A stretch of DNA of 64,000 bases from Paragemmobacter straminiformis (GTDB lineage: Bacteria > Pseudomonadota > Alphaproteobacteria > Rhodobacterales > Rhodobacteraceae): the NCBI RefSeq assembly GCF_014243445.1, contig NZ_JACLQD010000003.1, forward strand, positions 558,001 to 622,000. The letters are read 5' to 3'. Made by a program: the position numbers and the translations under genes. Positions 17,917 to 27,110 of this stretch are shown here, one piece after another; within the stretch, counting starts at the first letter, position 1, and the number at the start of each line of letters is the position of its first letter. The notes beneath the pieces were generated by a model. The model saw nothing but the letters and a program-made list of their open reading frames with translations. It was not told the origin of the DNA and made no database searches.

Positions 17917-19499
17917 CCGCATCGGCCCGACCGCAGGAGGCAGCTTTGCCAAAGACCAACCCGTTTTTCCTGTTCATGGCGACAATCGGCATCGTGGCCG
18001 CAGGGATGATGGGTCTGGCCTTTGCCAGCGTCATCTCGGCCTTCGATATCATCTGCTTTGCGATCGTGCTGGCGGTGTTCCTGTTTCTGGCAAGCCGGAT
18101 CTTCCGCTTTCTCGAGCGGCGGGGCTGGCATGTTGCGGTGCCGGTGCTGGCCTTCCTTGCCGGCATATTCCTGTTCCACAACCTTTACCTTTTCGTCATC
18201 AGCCTGCCGCCGGGATCGGCGGTCAGGGTCCTGACGGTTCTGGCCGTGCCCTCAGCGGTTGCGACCGGCGTGATCTGGGCCTTGCGTGGCAGGATGGGCG
18301 GCGGGAAACTGGCCTTGGTGGCGGTGGTGCTGGGGCTGCTGGTTTCGGCCTATCCCGCTGTCATGGCGCAGGGCGAGAACGCGCAAAGCCAGGGCGTGCG
18401 GCAGACCAGTCTGGCCGAAAACGCGGTCGATCCGGCCTATAACGTCACGAAATACATCCGCCCCGTCACCTTCAGGACCAAGCCCAACGTCTATCTTCTG
18501 GGCCTGTCGGCGGGAACCGCCGAGGCGATGGTGCAGGCGCATCTGGGCATCGAATCCTCGCCCCTGAGCGACTATCTGCGGACCAGCGGCTTCCGGATTT
18601 TCCACAACGTCTTTACCGAAGCGCAGCTTACGCGCCTGTCCTATGACCTGATCCTGTCGATGAACCGCGACCTGTTCTTCTCGCTGAACGCAAAGGATCG
18701 CGGGACGATGATTTCGGGCAATATCCCCAGCCCGCTTTACACGATCTTCCACGACAACGGCTACGAGGTCAGCACGCTGGCCGAGGCTGCGAAATTCGGC
18801 GTTAAGGGACCTTATGTCGAGCGATACGAGGTCGCGGTCGAGGCGTCGCTGTGCAATTTCCACTTTTTGCCCGAGGAGGTCAAATCGACCATGTTCCTTG
18901 GCGGGTGCGACCTGCGCAAGCTGTTCAACCCGTTGAGCAAGAAGAAGAACAAGTCGATCTTCGATTTCCAGATCGAGCAGTTGGCGCGGATCGGGCAAAG
19001 CGACAAGCCGCAACTGGTGTTCCTGCACATGCGGCCGCCCTATCACTATCGGGATATGAAGCTGACCGCGCCCGACCCCGCCAAGGTTCAGCCCTTTGCC
19101 GAGAAGTCGAAAGAGTTTCTGGCGCAGGCGGCCGAGAACCTGCGCCGCGTGCAGGAGGAAATCTACAAGGATGACCCCAATGCAATCATCCTTGCCTTTG
19201 GGGACCACGGGCTAAGCCTGTCGGACCCGCCACCCGATGGCAGCCTGACCGAGTTCTTCGTGCATGACCGCTATGCCGTGCTTGGGGCGGTGTATCCGGC
19301 GGGGGCCTGTGCCGACTACTTCCCCAAGGCCGGAGCCTATGCGCATGTCACCTCGGCCGAGCTGGTGGGCGATCTGGTGCGCTGCCTGTCGGGCGGGCAA
19401 GACCCCTATCCCGTCGGTTACCAGCATCTGGGAATTTTCAACCAGTCGACCTTTGACTTTGCAGGCTACGAATACGAGCCGGCGGAACCCGCGCCATAG
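17913..19499 (+). CDS. Membrane-bound sulfatase/alkaline-phosphatase-superfamily protein
   Basis: The product is 528 aa from the ATG, or 517 aa if the TTG at 17946 is used. The first 155 residues hold about five transmembrane helices. The C-terminal domain faces the periplasm and resembles the sulfatase-like fold used by phosphoethanolamine and lipoteichoic-acid-type transferases. A GDHG motif (IILAFGDHGLS, near residue 430) is the conserved C-terminal metal-binding site. The usual N-terminal metal site with its Thr/Ser nucleophile is not obvious: the segment LLGLSAGTAEAM occupies its place, so activity is uncertain. It forms an operon with the small lipoprotein. The substrate could be a lipid or glycan head group; I cannot tell. 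Confidence 0.82.
   Translation: MTASARPQEAALPKTNPFFLFMATIGIVAAGMMGLAFASVISAFDIICFAIVLAVFLFLASRIFRFLERRGWHVAVPVLAFLAGIFLFHNLYLFVISLPPGSAVRVLTVLAVPSAVATGVIWALRGRMGGGKLALVAVVLGLLVSAYPAVMAQGENAQSQGVRQTSLAENAVDPAYNVTKYIRPVTFRTKPNVYLLGLSAGTAEAMVQAHLGIESSPLSDYLRTSGFRIFHNVFTEAQLTRLSYDLILSMNRDLFFSLNAKDRGTMISGNIPSPLYTIFHDNGYEVSTLAEAAKFGVKGPYVERYEVAVEASLCNFHFLPEEVKSTMFLGGCDLRKLFNPLSKKKNKSIFDFQIEQLARIGQSDKPQLVFLHMRPPYHYRDMKLTAPDPAKVQPFAEKSKEFLAQAAENLRRVQEEIYKDDPNAIILAFGDHGLSLSDPPPDGSLTEFFVHDRYAVLGAVYPAGACADYFPKAGAYAHVTSAELVGDLVRCLSGGQDPYPVGYQHLGIFNQSTFDFAGYEYEPAEPAP
17935..17948 (+). promoter_or_regulatory. Perfect Shine-Dalgarno before an internal TTG start
   Basis: AGGAGG at 17935-17940 lies 5 nt before an in-frame TTG at 17946. 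It sits 22 nt downstream of the ATG at 17913, which itself has only a weak GAAG upstream. The true start of the membrane phosphatase-superfamily gene may therefore be the TTG, giving an N-terminus MPKTNPFFLF that enters the first membrane helix directly. Confidence 0.6.
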
Positions 19500-19946
19500 G
19501 AGCGGATGGCGGCCTGTCTGCGGGGCGCGTGGCGGAAAAAGCGGAGCCGCCTTTGCGGGGGCGGGGCGTTTGCATCAGGCCGAAGCGAGCGGAAAACGCG
19601 CGTCGCGGAAGCCGATGGCGCAGGGATTGGCCGTGTTTTCGGCGCAGCCATATTCCCCGATAGGGGTGGAATTCACGGGCGAAAAGCGGGGTTTTTTGCG
19701 CCATTGCGATGTATTCGGGCGGTAAGCGAAGCGGAGCGCGGGCCAAATGACCCCTTTTCCTTCTCCGGCACGGCCCGTGCGGGGTGGGCATCGCAAAGGC
19801 GAACGAGAGTCGCGATATACACTTTCGACAAACCCGCGCCCGTTTGACTGGGCCTGTTTATCCGACGCTGCGGGGCCGTTCGGCGCGATAGGTGGCAGAC
19901 TTTGCCTGACCGGCAATTCCTGTCGGGGACCGCGAAGGATGCTCCA
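19500..19946. other. Intergenic stretch without a recognisable gene
   Basis: About 450 nt follow the phosphatase-superfamily gene. Open frames exist on both strands, but their translations are arginine/alanine-rich and lack conserved patterns or ribosome sites, so I regard them as chance. A short CCCC/GGGG inverted repeat lies near 19660 and a TTTTTT run near 19692; neither forms a convincing terminator. I see no repeat or RNA gene. Confidence 0.5.
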
Positions 19947-20177
19947 TTGGACAAAAAGCAGATTGACCTGATTACCAGAACCTTGACGGACGAGCTGTTC
20001 GCATTGTCGCTTTTGGTCGAGCTGCTCGACCATGAAAGCGGCCGCCGCGAGGCGATGCTTGTGATGTGCAAGGAGTCGGTCGAGCGGTGTCGCCGGATCA
20101 CGGCGGGGCTGTGGGGGAATGGCGGGGGCGCGCTGCGGCAGGCGGCAACTCTCAGGACGATGCAGCGGATGAACTGA
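19947..20177 (+). CDS. Small helical protein of unknown function
   Basis: A 76-aa protein beginning MDKKQIDLITRTLTDELFA from a TTG start at 19947, which is preferred because GAAGGA lies 7 nt upstream. The sequence is almost entirely amphipathic helix (ALSLLVELLDHESGRREAM), then CKESVERCRRI and a basic end. It resembles short helical regulatory or adaptor proteins in length only; I do not recognise it. It stands alone between a large non-coding stretch and the RNase R gene. Coding probability is moderate: the ribosome site and the sensible composition support it, but the C-terminus is less convincing. Confidence 0.5.
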   Translation: MDKKQIDLITRTLTDELFALSLLVELLDHESGRREAMLVMCKESVERCRRITAGLWGNGGGALRQAATLRTMQRMN

Positions 20178-20295
20178 CGCGCGGGCTTTCCGGCGGGGCG
20201 GGGGCGGCGCGGGGCGCGGGATGGGCCTTGTGCCGCCCTTTGTGCGGGGGCGTTGCAAGGTGGCCTTTCTGCCGCTTGCATGGTAACCCGAAGGC

Positions 20296-22548
20296 ATGAA
20301 CCAGCTACCTACCAAAGACCAGATCCGCCAGTGGATTGCCGAAAACCCCGCGCAGGGGGCGAAGCGCGATATCGCCAAGGCTTTCGGAATCAAGGGTGCC
20401 GCGCGCATCGAATTGAAGCGCATGCTGCGCGAACTCGAGGACGAGGGCGGCGTGGTGCGCAAGCGTCGCACCTATCGCGAGGCGGGATCCCTGCCGCCCG
20501 TCACGCTGCTGACGGTGCTGCCGCCGGATGCGGCAGGCGATCTGTTCCTGCGCCCGATGGAATGGGAGGAGGAAGGCGCGCCGCCGCGCATTCTGTTCAT
20601 TCCGAAAAAGGGCGATCCTGCGCTGGGCGCGGGGGACAAGATCCTTGGCCGTCTGGCAAAGGTCGATCTGGACGATTACGAATACGAGGCGCGGCTGATC
20701 CGGCAACTCGGGTCGAACCCCGTCAAGATCCTGGGCATCTTCCGCGCCGAGGCCGAAGGGGGGCGGATCGTGCCCATCGACAAGGGCGCCGACAAGGAAT
20801 GGCGCGTGGGGCGCGATTTCACCGAAGGGGCCAAGGACGGCGAACTGGTCGAAGCCGAGCAGATGGGGCCAAAGCGCCTTGGCCTGCCGCAGGCCCGCAT
20901 CACCGCGCGTCTGGGTGACCCGATGGGGCCGCGCGCTGTCAGCCTGATCGCCATCCACCAGCACGGCATTCCCGACCGGTTTCCCGATGCGGTGCTGGCC
21001 GAGGCCGATGCGGCCAAGCCCGCCCCGATGGGCAAGCGCGAGGATTTGCGCGACCTGCCTTTGGTGACCATCGACCCGTCCGACGCCCGCGACCATGACG
21101 ACGCGGTCTTTGCCGAGGCCGACACCGACCCCGCCAATGCGGGCGGCCATATCGTCTGGGTCGCCATCGCGGATGTGGCCCATTACGTGCGCCCCGGCTC
21201 GAAGCTGGACCGCGAGGCGAGGAAACGCGGGAATTCCACCTATTTCCCCGACCGTGTGGTGCCGATGCTGCCCGACACGCTGTCGGGCGACCTGTGTTCC
21301 CTGCACGAAGGGGTGGACCGCCCCTGCATTGCCGTGCGGATGAAGCTGGACGCCGAGGGCGCCAAGATCAGCCACCGCTTCTTGCGCGGCATGATGCGTT
21401 CGGCCGCGTCGCTGCATTACGGCGAGGTGCAAGAGGCCGCCGATGGCCGCCCCAACCCGCGCTGCGCCGCGCTTCTGGATCGGGTGATCACGCCGCTTTA
21501 CGCCGCCTACGAGGCCGCAAAGAAAGCCCGCGCGATCCGCCAGCCGCTCGATCTGGAATTGCCCGAACGCAAGATCATCCTGTCGGACGCGGGCAAGGTT
21601 CTGTCGGTCGATTTCCGCGAACGCTTCGATGCGCACAAGCTGATCGAAGAGTTCATGATTCTGGCCAACGTGGCCGCCGCCGAGGAGTTGACGCGGCTGA
21701 AAAAGCCGCTGCTGTTCCGCGTGCATGAAGAACCCAGCGCCGACAAGATGGACGCGCTGCGCGAAGTGGCCGAGGCGTCGGGGTTCAGCCTTGCCAAGGG
21801 GCAGGTGCTGAAGACCGCGCATCTCAACCGTTTGCTGTCGCAGGCGCAGGGGACCGAGTTCGACGAGCTTTTGAACATCTCGACCCTGCGGTCGATGACG
21901 CAGGCCTATTACCACCCGCAGAATTACGGGCATTTCGGCCTTGCGCTGCGGTCATATGCGCATTTCACCTCGCCCATCCGGCGCTATTCGGACCTGATCG
22001 TGCATCGGGCTTTGGTGTCGGGCCATGGCTGGGGCGATGACGGGCTTTCGGCGCAGGATATCGAGGCGCTGGAAGAAACCGCCAAACAGATTTCCGATGC
22101 CGAGCGGCGGTCGATGGCGGCAGAGCGGGATACGACCGACCGTTACCTTGCGGCCTATCTGTCGGACCGCGTGGGGGCCGAGTTTGCGGGGCGCATTTCG
22201 GGCGTGCAACGCTTCGGCGTTTTCGTGAAGCTCGATGAAACCGGCGCGGACGGGTTGATTCCGATCCGCGATCTGGGGCGCGAGTTCTTTCACTACGATC
22301 AGGACAGCCAGACGCTGATGGGGGCCGATACCGGCCTGACCATCGGCATCGGGCAGCGCGTGACGGTGCGTCTGGCCGAGGCGACGCCGGTCACCGGCGG
22401 GCTGGTGCTGGACCTGTTGACGCTGGACGGCAGCGCCCTGCCGCAGGGCAAGCCGGGCAAGGGCGGGCGCTATGCCCCGCGCAAGCCGGGCAAGTTCGCG
22501 CCCCGCGACCGCAAGATCAAGCGCAAGGTGGAACGCACCCGCCGCTAA
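20296..22548 (+). CDS. rnr: Ribonuclease R (3'-5' exoribonuclease)
   Basis: A 750-aa RNase II-family enzyme that degrades structured RNA processively. In order it has an N-terminal winged-helix-like segment (1-65), cold-shock-type RNA-binding folds (about 70-240) and the RNB catalytic domain. The RNB domain shows TIDPSDARDHDDAVF (active-site aspartates near residue 265) and, later, HFTSPIRRYSDLIVHR (near 555). A C-terminal S1 domain (about 630-715) precedes a Lys/Arg-rich tail (after 715) typical of RNase R rather than RNase II. It appears monocistronic. There is nothing odd about it; the length matches the alphaproteobacterial family. Confidence 0.96.
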   Translation: MNQLPTKDQIRQWIAENPAQGAKRDIAKAFGIKGAARIELKRMLRELEDEGGVVRKRRTYREAGSLPPVTLLTVLPPDAAGDLFLRPMEWEEEGAPPRILFIPKKGDPALGAGDKILGRLAKVDLDDYEYEARLIRQLGSNPVKILGIFRAEAEGGRIVPIDKGADKEWRVGRDFTEGAKDGELVEAEQMGPKRLGLPQARITARLGDPMGPRAVSLIAIHQHGIPDRFPDAVLAEADAAKPAPMGKREDLRDLPLVTIDPSDARDHDDAVFAEADTDPANAGGHIVWVAIADVAHYVRPGSKLDREARKRGNSTYFPDRVVPMLPDTLSGDLCSLHEGVDRPCIAVRMKLDAEGAKISHRFLRGMMRSAASLHYGEVQEAADGRPNPRCAALLDRVITPLYAAYEAAKKARAIRQPLDLELPERKIILSDAGKVLSVDFRERFDAHKLIEEFMILANVAAAEELTRLKKPLLFRVHEEPSADKMDALREVAEASGFSLAKGQVLKTAHLNRLLSQAQGTEFDELLNISTLRSMTQAYYHPQNYGHFGLALRSYAHFTSPIRRYSDLIVHRALVSGHGWGDDGLSAQDIEALEETAKQISDAERRSMAAERDTTDRYLAAYLSDRVGAEFAGRISGVQRFGVFVKLDETGADGLIPIRDLGREFFHYDQDSQTLMGADTGLTIGIGQRVTVRLAEATPVTGGLVLDLLTLDGSALPQGKPGKGGRYAPRKPGKFAPRDRKIKRKVERTRR

Positions 22549-22626
22549 AAACGCAGCGCCCCTGTCGTTAAGCACTGCGGAACCGCATTTGCGGAACTTG
22601 CATGTACACGGGGGTTAAGCGGTCTG

Positions 22627-24669
22627 ATGCGGTTCAAATGGAAGGTGACCATCGCAATGGTTGCTGTCGGTCTGTTGCCGACGGCCATCATCTCGTATGT
22701 CGATGTGACGCGGCTTGAAGGCTTTGCCAAGCAAAGCGCCGAAGCCGAGGTCCAGACGGGGCTGAAGCTCAAGGCATCGGCGGTCGAGGCCTATTTCAAC
22801 CGTCTGCTCGACGTGTCCGAAAGCCTTGCCGAAATGCCCGAAACGGCGGTGGCGTTGCGTGAATTCACAGCGGCCTCTGATGCGCTGGACCTTGCGGCCC
22901 TGCCTGCGGGCGAAGCGGCGCTGAAGGCGCGTTACGACTATCAGGCGCAGAACACGCCCGATGCCGGTGCCACGGCGGCGGCAGACTGGCTGTCGCAGCT
23001 CGACCCCAAGGGGCGGCTGATGCAAGAGCTTTACGTCTCGGGCAATCCGGCCGAGATCGGCAAGAAGCAGGAAACCGACGACGCGGGCGACGGCAGCGCC
23101 TATAGCGCGCTGCATGCACGGCTGCATCCGTCCTTTCGTGCCTTTCAAGAGCGGTTCGGCTTTTATGACCTGTTCCTGATCGAACCGAAGCAGGGGCGGA
23201 TCGTCTATACCGTGTTCAAGGAACTGGATTACGGCACCTCGCTTCTGTCCGGGCCCTATGCCGGAACGGCCTTTGGCCGCGCCGCGCAGGAGATGATCGC
23301 CAGACAGGGCGCGGATGGTCCGGCTTTCGCCGACTTCGAGGCCTATGCGCCGTCTTACAACGCGCAGGCCGCCTTTATGCTGGTGCCGCTGCAAGACGGC
23401 GGGACTTTTGCCGGGATCGTGGCGTTTCAGGTGCCGCTCGACTTTGCCAATGCCTTGCTCGGGGCCGGGGTCGACGGCAAGGAAACCTCGGACACCTATA
23501 TCATCGGGACGGATCGCCGCTTGCGGTCGACGCCGCGTTTCGGCGAGGGGCTGGCCGTCGGCTCGCCGCTGGACGGGCCTTTGATGCTGGCGGCGGCGAG
23601 TGGCGAAAGCGGCGTGCGGCAGGGCGTGAACCATCGCGGGGCAAATGTGATCTCGGCCTATCAGCCGCTCAGGTTGCCGGGGCTGGACTGGAGCCTTGTG
23701 TCGGAAGTGGCGCGTGACGAGGCGATGGCGCAGGCCGATGCGACCAAGCATGACGCACAGGTCACGGTCGCTTCCCTTGCCGGCGCCATTCTGCTGTTCG
23801 GCCTGCTTTTGTCGCAATGGTTGCTGTGGCCGATCCGCAAGCTGGGCAACGACCTGCGGACGCAGGCGGCTTCGGCCATCGAGATGCTGACCGGAGCCTC
23901 GACGCAGGCGCGGGCGGCGGCCGAGGTGATGGCGACCACCGCCGAACAGACCAGCCGCCAGACGGTTTCGGTGAAGTCGGGGTCGGAACTGACGACGGGC
24001 GATGTGTCGAGCGTGGCAAGCGCGGTGGACGAGCTGTCCTCGTCGATCGCCGAGGTCGTGGCGGGCATCCGGCAGACCTCGGACCTTGTGGACGGGGCGG
24101 CGACGCGGGCGGCGGATGCGGCGGCGCTGCTGGCGGAACTGGAGCGCGTGGCCGGGCGGATCACGGGGATCGTGACGCTGATCAACGATGTGGCGAACCA
24201 GACCAACCTTTTGTCGCTGAACGCCGCCATCGAGGCGAGCCATGCCGGAGAGGCGGGGCGCGGCTTTGCCGTGGTCGCCGCTGAAATCCGCACGCTGGCC
24301 GCGCGGACGACCGCCTCGACCGAAGAGATCGCGGGCGAGGTGCGGACCGTGCTGGACACCGTGTCGCGCAACTCCGAGGCGATCCGGTCGATTTCCGCCT
24401 CGATCAGCATGGTCAACGACAAGGCCCGGCTGATTTCGGTTTCGGCCGAGCAGCAGGGCGCGGTGACGAGTGAAATCGCGGTGCGCATGGCCAAGACGGC
24501 CGGGCGCGTGGCGGCGGCCAACGACAGCCTGACCGAGGTGCAGATCGCCTCGACCCATGCCGCAAGTGCCGCTTCGGATGTGCTGGACGGCATGGCGCAT
24601 GTCGGGCAGGCCACGACCGAGATGGACCGCGCGCTGAACGGCTTTGTGCAGCGGGTGAACCGGCTTTAG
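22627..24669 (+). CDS. Methyl-accepting chemotaxis protein (transmembrane chemoreceptor)
   Basis: A 680-aa chemoreceptor. A helix at about residues 8-28 and another at about 378-400 ([17 protein letters not shown]) bracket a 350-residue periplasmic sensor of the Cache size class. The cytoplasmic part contains the methyl-accepting coiled coil with the conserved signalling tip ([20 protein letters not shown], then GRGFAVVA and [15 protein letters not shown]). I cannot find a normal HAMP linker after the second helix: only PIRKL resembles its start and the rest is alanine-rich helix. No CheR-tethering pentapeptide ends the protein. The ligand is unknown; the catabolic island downstream is a possible context but a strong hairpin separates them. 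Confidence 0.92.
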   Translation: MRFKWKVTIAMVAVGLLPTAIISYVDVTRLEGFAKQSAEAEVQTGLKLKASAVEAYFNRLLDVSESLAEMPETAVALREFTAASDALDLAALPAGEAALKARYDYQAQNTPDAGATAAADWLSQLDPKGRLMQELYVSGNPAEIGKKQETDDAGDGSAYSALHARLHPSFRAFQERFGFYDLFLIEPKQGRIVYTVFKELDYGTSLLSGPYAGTAFGRAAQEMIARQGADGPAFADFEAYAPSYNAQAAFMLVPLQDGGTFAGIVAFQVPLDFANALLGAGVDGKETSDTYIIGTDRRLRSTPRFGEGLAVGSPLDGPLMLAAASGESGVRQGVNHRGANVISAYQPLRLPGLDWSLVSEVARDEAMAQADATKHDAQVTVASLAGAILLFGLLLSQWLLWPIRKLGNDLRTQAASAIEMLTGASTQARAAAEVMATTAEQTSRQTVSVKSGSELTTGDVSSVASAVDELSSSIAEVVAGIRQTSDLVDGAATRAADAAALLAELERVAGRITGIVTLINDVANQTNLLSLNAAIEASHAGEAGRGFAVVAAEIRTLAARTTASTEEIAGEVRTVLDTVSRNSEAIRSISASISMVNDKARLISVSAEQQGAVTSEIAVRMAKTAGRVAAANDSLTEVQIASTHAASAASDVLDGMAHVGQATTEMDRALNGFVQRVNRL

Positions 24670-24693
24670 GTCTGTTTTGCCTTTTCCGGCTGG

Positions 24694-24722
24694 TCGCGCC
24701 CCGTTGCCATGACGGGGCGCGA
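24694..24722 (+). terminator. Perfect 11-bp hairpin after the chemoreceptor gene
   Basis: TCGCGCCCCGT at 24694-24704 is the exact reverse complement of ACGGGGCGCGA at 24712-24722, with a 7-nt loop TGCCATG. It starts 25 nt after the stop codon. There is no T-run afterwards, so it may terminate weakly or mainly protect the mRNA 3' end. Confidence 0.6.
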
Positions 24723-24799
24723 TATCTGCATGCACGGGATATTATTTCCCTCGCGCCCGCTTTCCTGCCACCTAAAGGGTCAGACAGACGGAGTGCGAC

Positions 24800-25975
24800 A
24801 TGAGCTTCCACCCCACCGCAGACTATGATGACATCCGCAAGGGCGTGGCCGCCGTCTGCGCGGGCTTTCCGGGAAGCTACTGGCGCGATCTCGACGCGCG
24901 GCGGGCCTATCCGGAAGAGTTCGTGTCGGCGCTGATGCGCGAAGGCTGGCTCGGGGCGATGATCCCCGAGGAATATGGCGGATCGGGGCTGAACCTGACC
25001 GCGGCTGCCGTGATCCTCGAGGAAATCCACAAGCAGGGCTGCAACGCGGCGGCATGCCATGCGCAGATGTATACGATGGGCACCGTGCTGCGCCACGGGT
25101 CCGATGCGCAAAAGCAGCGTTACCTGCCCGAAATCGCCGCAGGACGCCTGCGCCTGCAAGCCTTTGGCGTGACCGAGCCGACAAGCGGGACGGACACGCT
25201 GTCGCTGCAAACCACGGCGCGGCGGGACGGGGACAGTTGGGTCATCAACGGCCAGAAGATCTGGACCAGCCGCGCCGAGCATTCCGACCTTATGGTGCTG
25301 CTGGCCCGCACCACGCCGCGCGACAAGGTGGCGTCAAAGACCGAGGGGCTGTCGGTGTTTCTGGTCGATCTGCGCGGCTTGGTCGGCAAGGGCATCACCA
25401 TCCGTCCGATCCGCACGATGATGAACCACGCCACGACCGAGGTTTTCTTCGAGGATGTCCGCATCCCCGCCGATGCGCTGGTGGGGGAAGAGGGCAAGGG
25501 GTTCCGCTACATCCTGTCGGGCATGAATTCCGAACGCATCCTGATCGCGGCAGAGTGTATCGGCGACGCGAAGTGGTTCCTCGAGAAGGGTTCGGCCTAT
25601 GCGCGGGACCGCAAGGTCTTTGGCGCGCCCATCGGGCGCAATCAGGGGGTGCAGTTCCCCCTTGCACGGGCCTATGCGCATATGCTGGCCGCCGAAGCCA
25701 TCGTCTACCGAGCCGCCGGAATGTATGACGCGGGCCAGAACCCCGGGGTCGAGGCGAATACGGCCAAGATGCTGGCGGCCGATGCAAGCTGGGAATGCGC
25801 CGAGGCCTGTCTGCAAACCCACGGCGGTTTCGGCTTTGCCGAGGAATATGACGTCGAACGCAAGTTCCGCGAGGCGCGGCTGTATCAGGTGGCCCCGATC
25901 AGCACCAACCTGATCCTGTGCTACATCGCCGAACAGGTGCTTGGCCTGCCGAAAAGCTACGGCCCCGCGTCATGA
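24800..25975 (+). CDS. Acyl-CoA dehydrogenase
   Basis: A 391-aa FAD-dependent acyl-CoA dehydrogenase of ordinary length: N-terminal helical domain (MIPEEYGGSGL), beta domain with AFGVTEPTSGTDTLSLQTTA and INGQKIWTSRAEHS, and a C-terminal helical domain ending QTHGGFGFAEEYDVERKFREARLYQ. The medium-chain-type catalytic Glu near the C-terminus is absent (LYQVAPIST), but Glu245 in NSERILIAAE occupies the isovaleryl-CoA-dehydrogenase position, so a branched or unusual acyl substrate is plausible. The stop overlaps the CoA-transferase start by 4 nt. Together they suggest a step in which an acid is loaded onto CoA and then desaturated. Confidence 0.93.
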   Translation: MSFHPTADYDDIRKGVAAVCAGFPGSYWRDLDARRAYPEEFVSALMREGWLGAMIPEEYGGSGLNLTAAAVILEEIHKQGCNAAACHAQMYTMGTVLRHGSDAQKQRYLPEIAAGRLRLQAFGVTEPTSGTDTLSLQTTARRDGDSWVINGQKIWTSRAEHSDLMVLLARTTPRDKVASKTEGLSVFLVDLRGLVGKGITIRPIRTMMNHATTEVFFEDVRIPADALVGEEGKGFRYILSGMNSERILIAAECIGDAKWFLEKGSAYARDRKVFGAPIGRNQGVQFPLARAYAHMLAAEAIVYRAAGMYDAGQNPGVEANTAKMLAADASWECAEACLQTHGGFGFAEEYDVERKFREARLYQVAPISTNLILCYIAEQVLGLPKSYGPAS

Positions 25976-27093
25976 GCCGCGATCTGGAGGGGTTGCTTGT
26001 CGTCTCGCTGGAACAGGCGGTTGCGGCACCGCTTGCCACGGCGCGGCTGGCCGATGCCGGGGCGCGGGTGATCAAGATCGAACGCCCCGAGGGGGATTTC
26101 GCCCGCGGCTATGACCGTCTGGTGCATGGGGAAAGCGCCTATTTCGTCTGGATCAACCGCGGGAAAGAGTCGATCTGCCTTGACCTGCGGCAGGAGGGCG
26201 ATCTGGCGGTCTTGCGGCGGATGATCGGCCGGGCCGATGTGTTCGTGCAGAACCTTGCCCCCGGTGCGGCGGACCGTCTCGGGGTCGGGGCCGAGGCGAT
26301 GCGGGCGGCGCATCCGGCGCTGATCTATGTGTCGATTTCCGGCTATGGCGAGGACGGGCCTTACCGCGACGCCAAGGCCTATGACATGCTGATCCAAGGG
26401 GAAAGCGGGCTTTTGTCGATCAACGGCACGCCCGAGGGGGCGGCGCGGGTGGGGATTTCGGTCTGCGACATCGCGGCGGGCGAGACGGCCTTTGCCGCCG
26501 TGCTGCAATCGCTGATCGCGCGGGGGCGGACGGGGCAGGGGCGGGTGGTCGAGGTGTCCTTGTTCCATACGATGGCCGACTGGATGAACGTGCCCTATCT
26601 GCAGGCCGCCTATGGCGGGGTTGCGCCCGCGCGGGTCGGGCTGCGGCATCCGTCGATTGCGCCCTATGCGGCTTTCGCCTGCGCGGACGGGGGCGAGGTG
26701 TTGCTGGCCGTGCAAAGCGACCGCGAATGGGTGGCGCTTGCAACGTCGGTGCTGGGCCGGCCCGAATTGGGGACGGACCCGCGCTATGCGACCAATGTCG
26801 CCCGCGTGGCGCATCGGGCCGAGGTGGAGGGCATGATTGCCCCCGTTCTTGCGGCGCTTGGCCGCGAGGCGGCGGTGCGTCTGCTCGGGTCGGCGGGCAT
26901 CGCTTGCGGGCGGGTGTCTGACCTTGACGATCTGCAATCCCATCCGCAGGCGCGGCATGTGACGGTAGACAGCCCGACCGGCCCCGTGACGATGATGGGG
27001 CGCGGGGTGCGCTTTGCCGATGGCGGCATCGGCACGGGGCCGGTTCCGGCAAAGGACCAGCACGGCGCGGCGCTGCGGCAGGAGTTTTCCTAA
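25972..27093 (+). CDS. Class III CoA-transferase (CaiB/BaiF family)
   Basis: A 373-aa protein with the family-III fold signatures: an N-terminal Rossmann-like segment (LADAGARVIKIERPEGDFAR), WINRGKESICLDLR, and AYDMLIQGESGLLSINGTP, which contains the aspartate expected to carry the acyl group. These enzymes move CoA between carboxylic acids. The real start is ATG at 25972, overlapping the acyl-CoA dehydrogenase stop by 4 nt; an upstream extension would run inside that gene. A slightly shorter length than the 380-400 aa norm is within range. The acid used is unknown; the surrounding island suggests a product of cyclic amide or imide degradation. Confidence 0.9.
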   Translation: MSRDLEGLLVVSLEQAVAAPLATARLADAGARVIKIERPEGDFARGYDRLVHGESAYFVWINRGKESICLDLRQEGDLAVLRRMIGRADVFVQNLAPGAADRLGVGAEAMRAAHPALIYVSISGYGEDGPYRDAKAYDMLIQGESGLLSINGTPEGAARVGISVCDIAAGETAFAAVLQSLIARGRTGQGRVVEVSLFHTMADWMNVPYLQAAYGGVAPARVGLRHPSIAPYAAFACADGGEVLLAVQSDREWVALATSVLGRPELGTDPRYATNVARVAHRAEVEGMIAPVLAALGREAAVRLLGSAGIACGRVSDLDDLQSHPQARHVTVDSPTGPVTMMGRGVRFADGGIGTGPVPAKDQHGAALRQEFS

Positions 27094-27110
27094 ACCAGAA
27101 AGGGTTCGGC

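Noticed and set aside
19506-19847. Possible gene in the 450-nt gap
   Set aside because: Translation is rich in Arg, Gly and Ala without conserved pattern and has no ribosome site.
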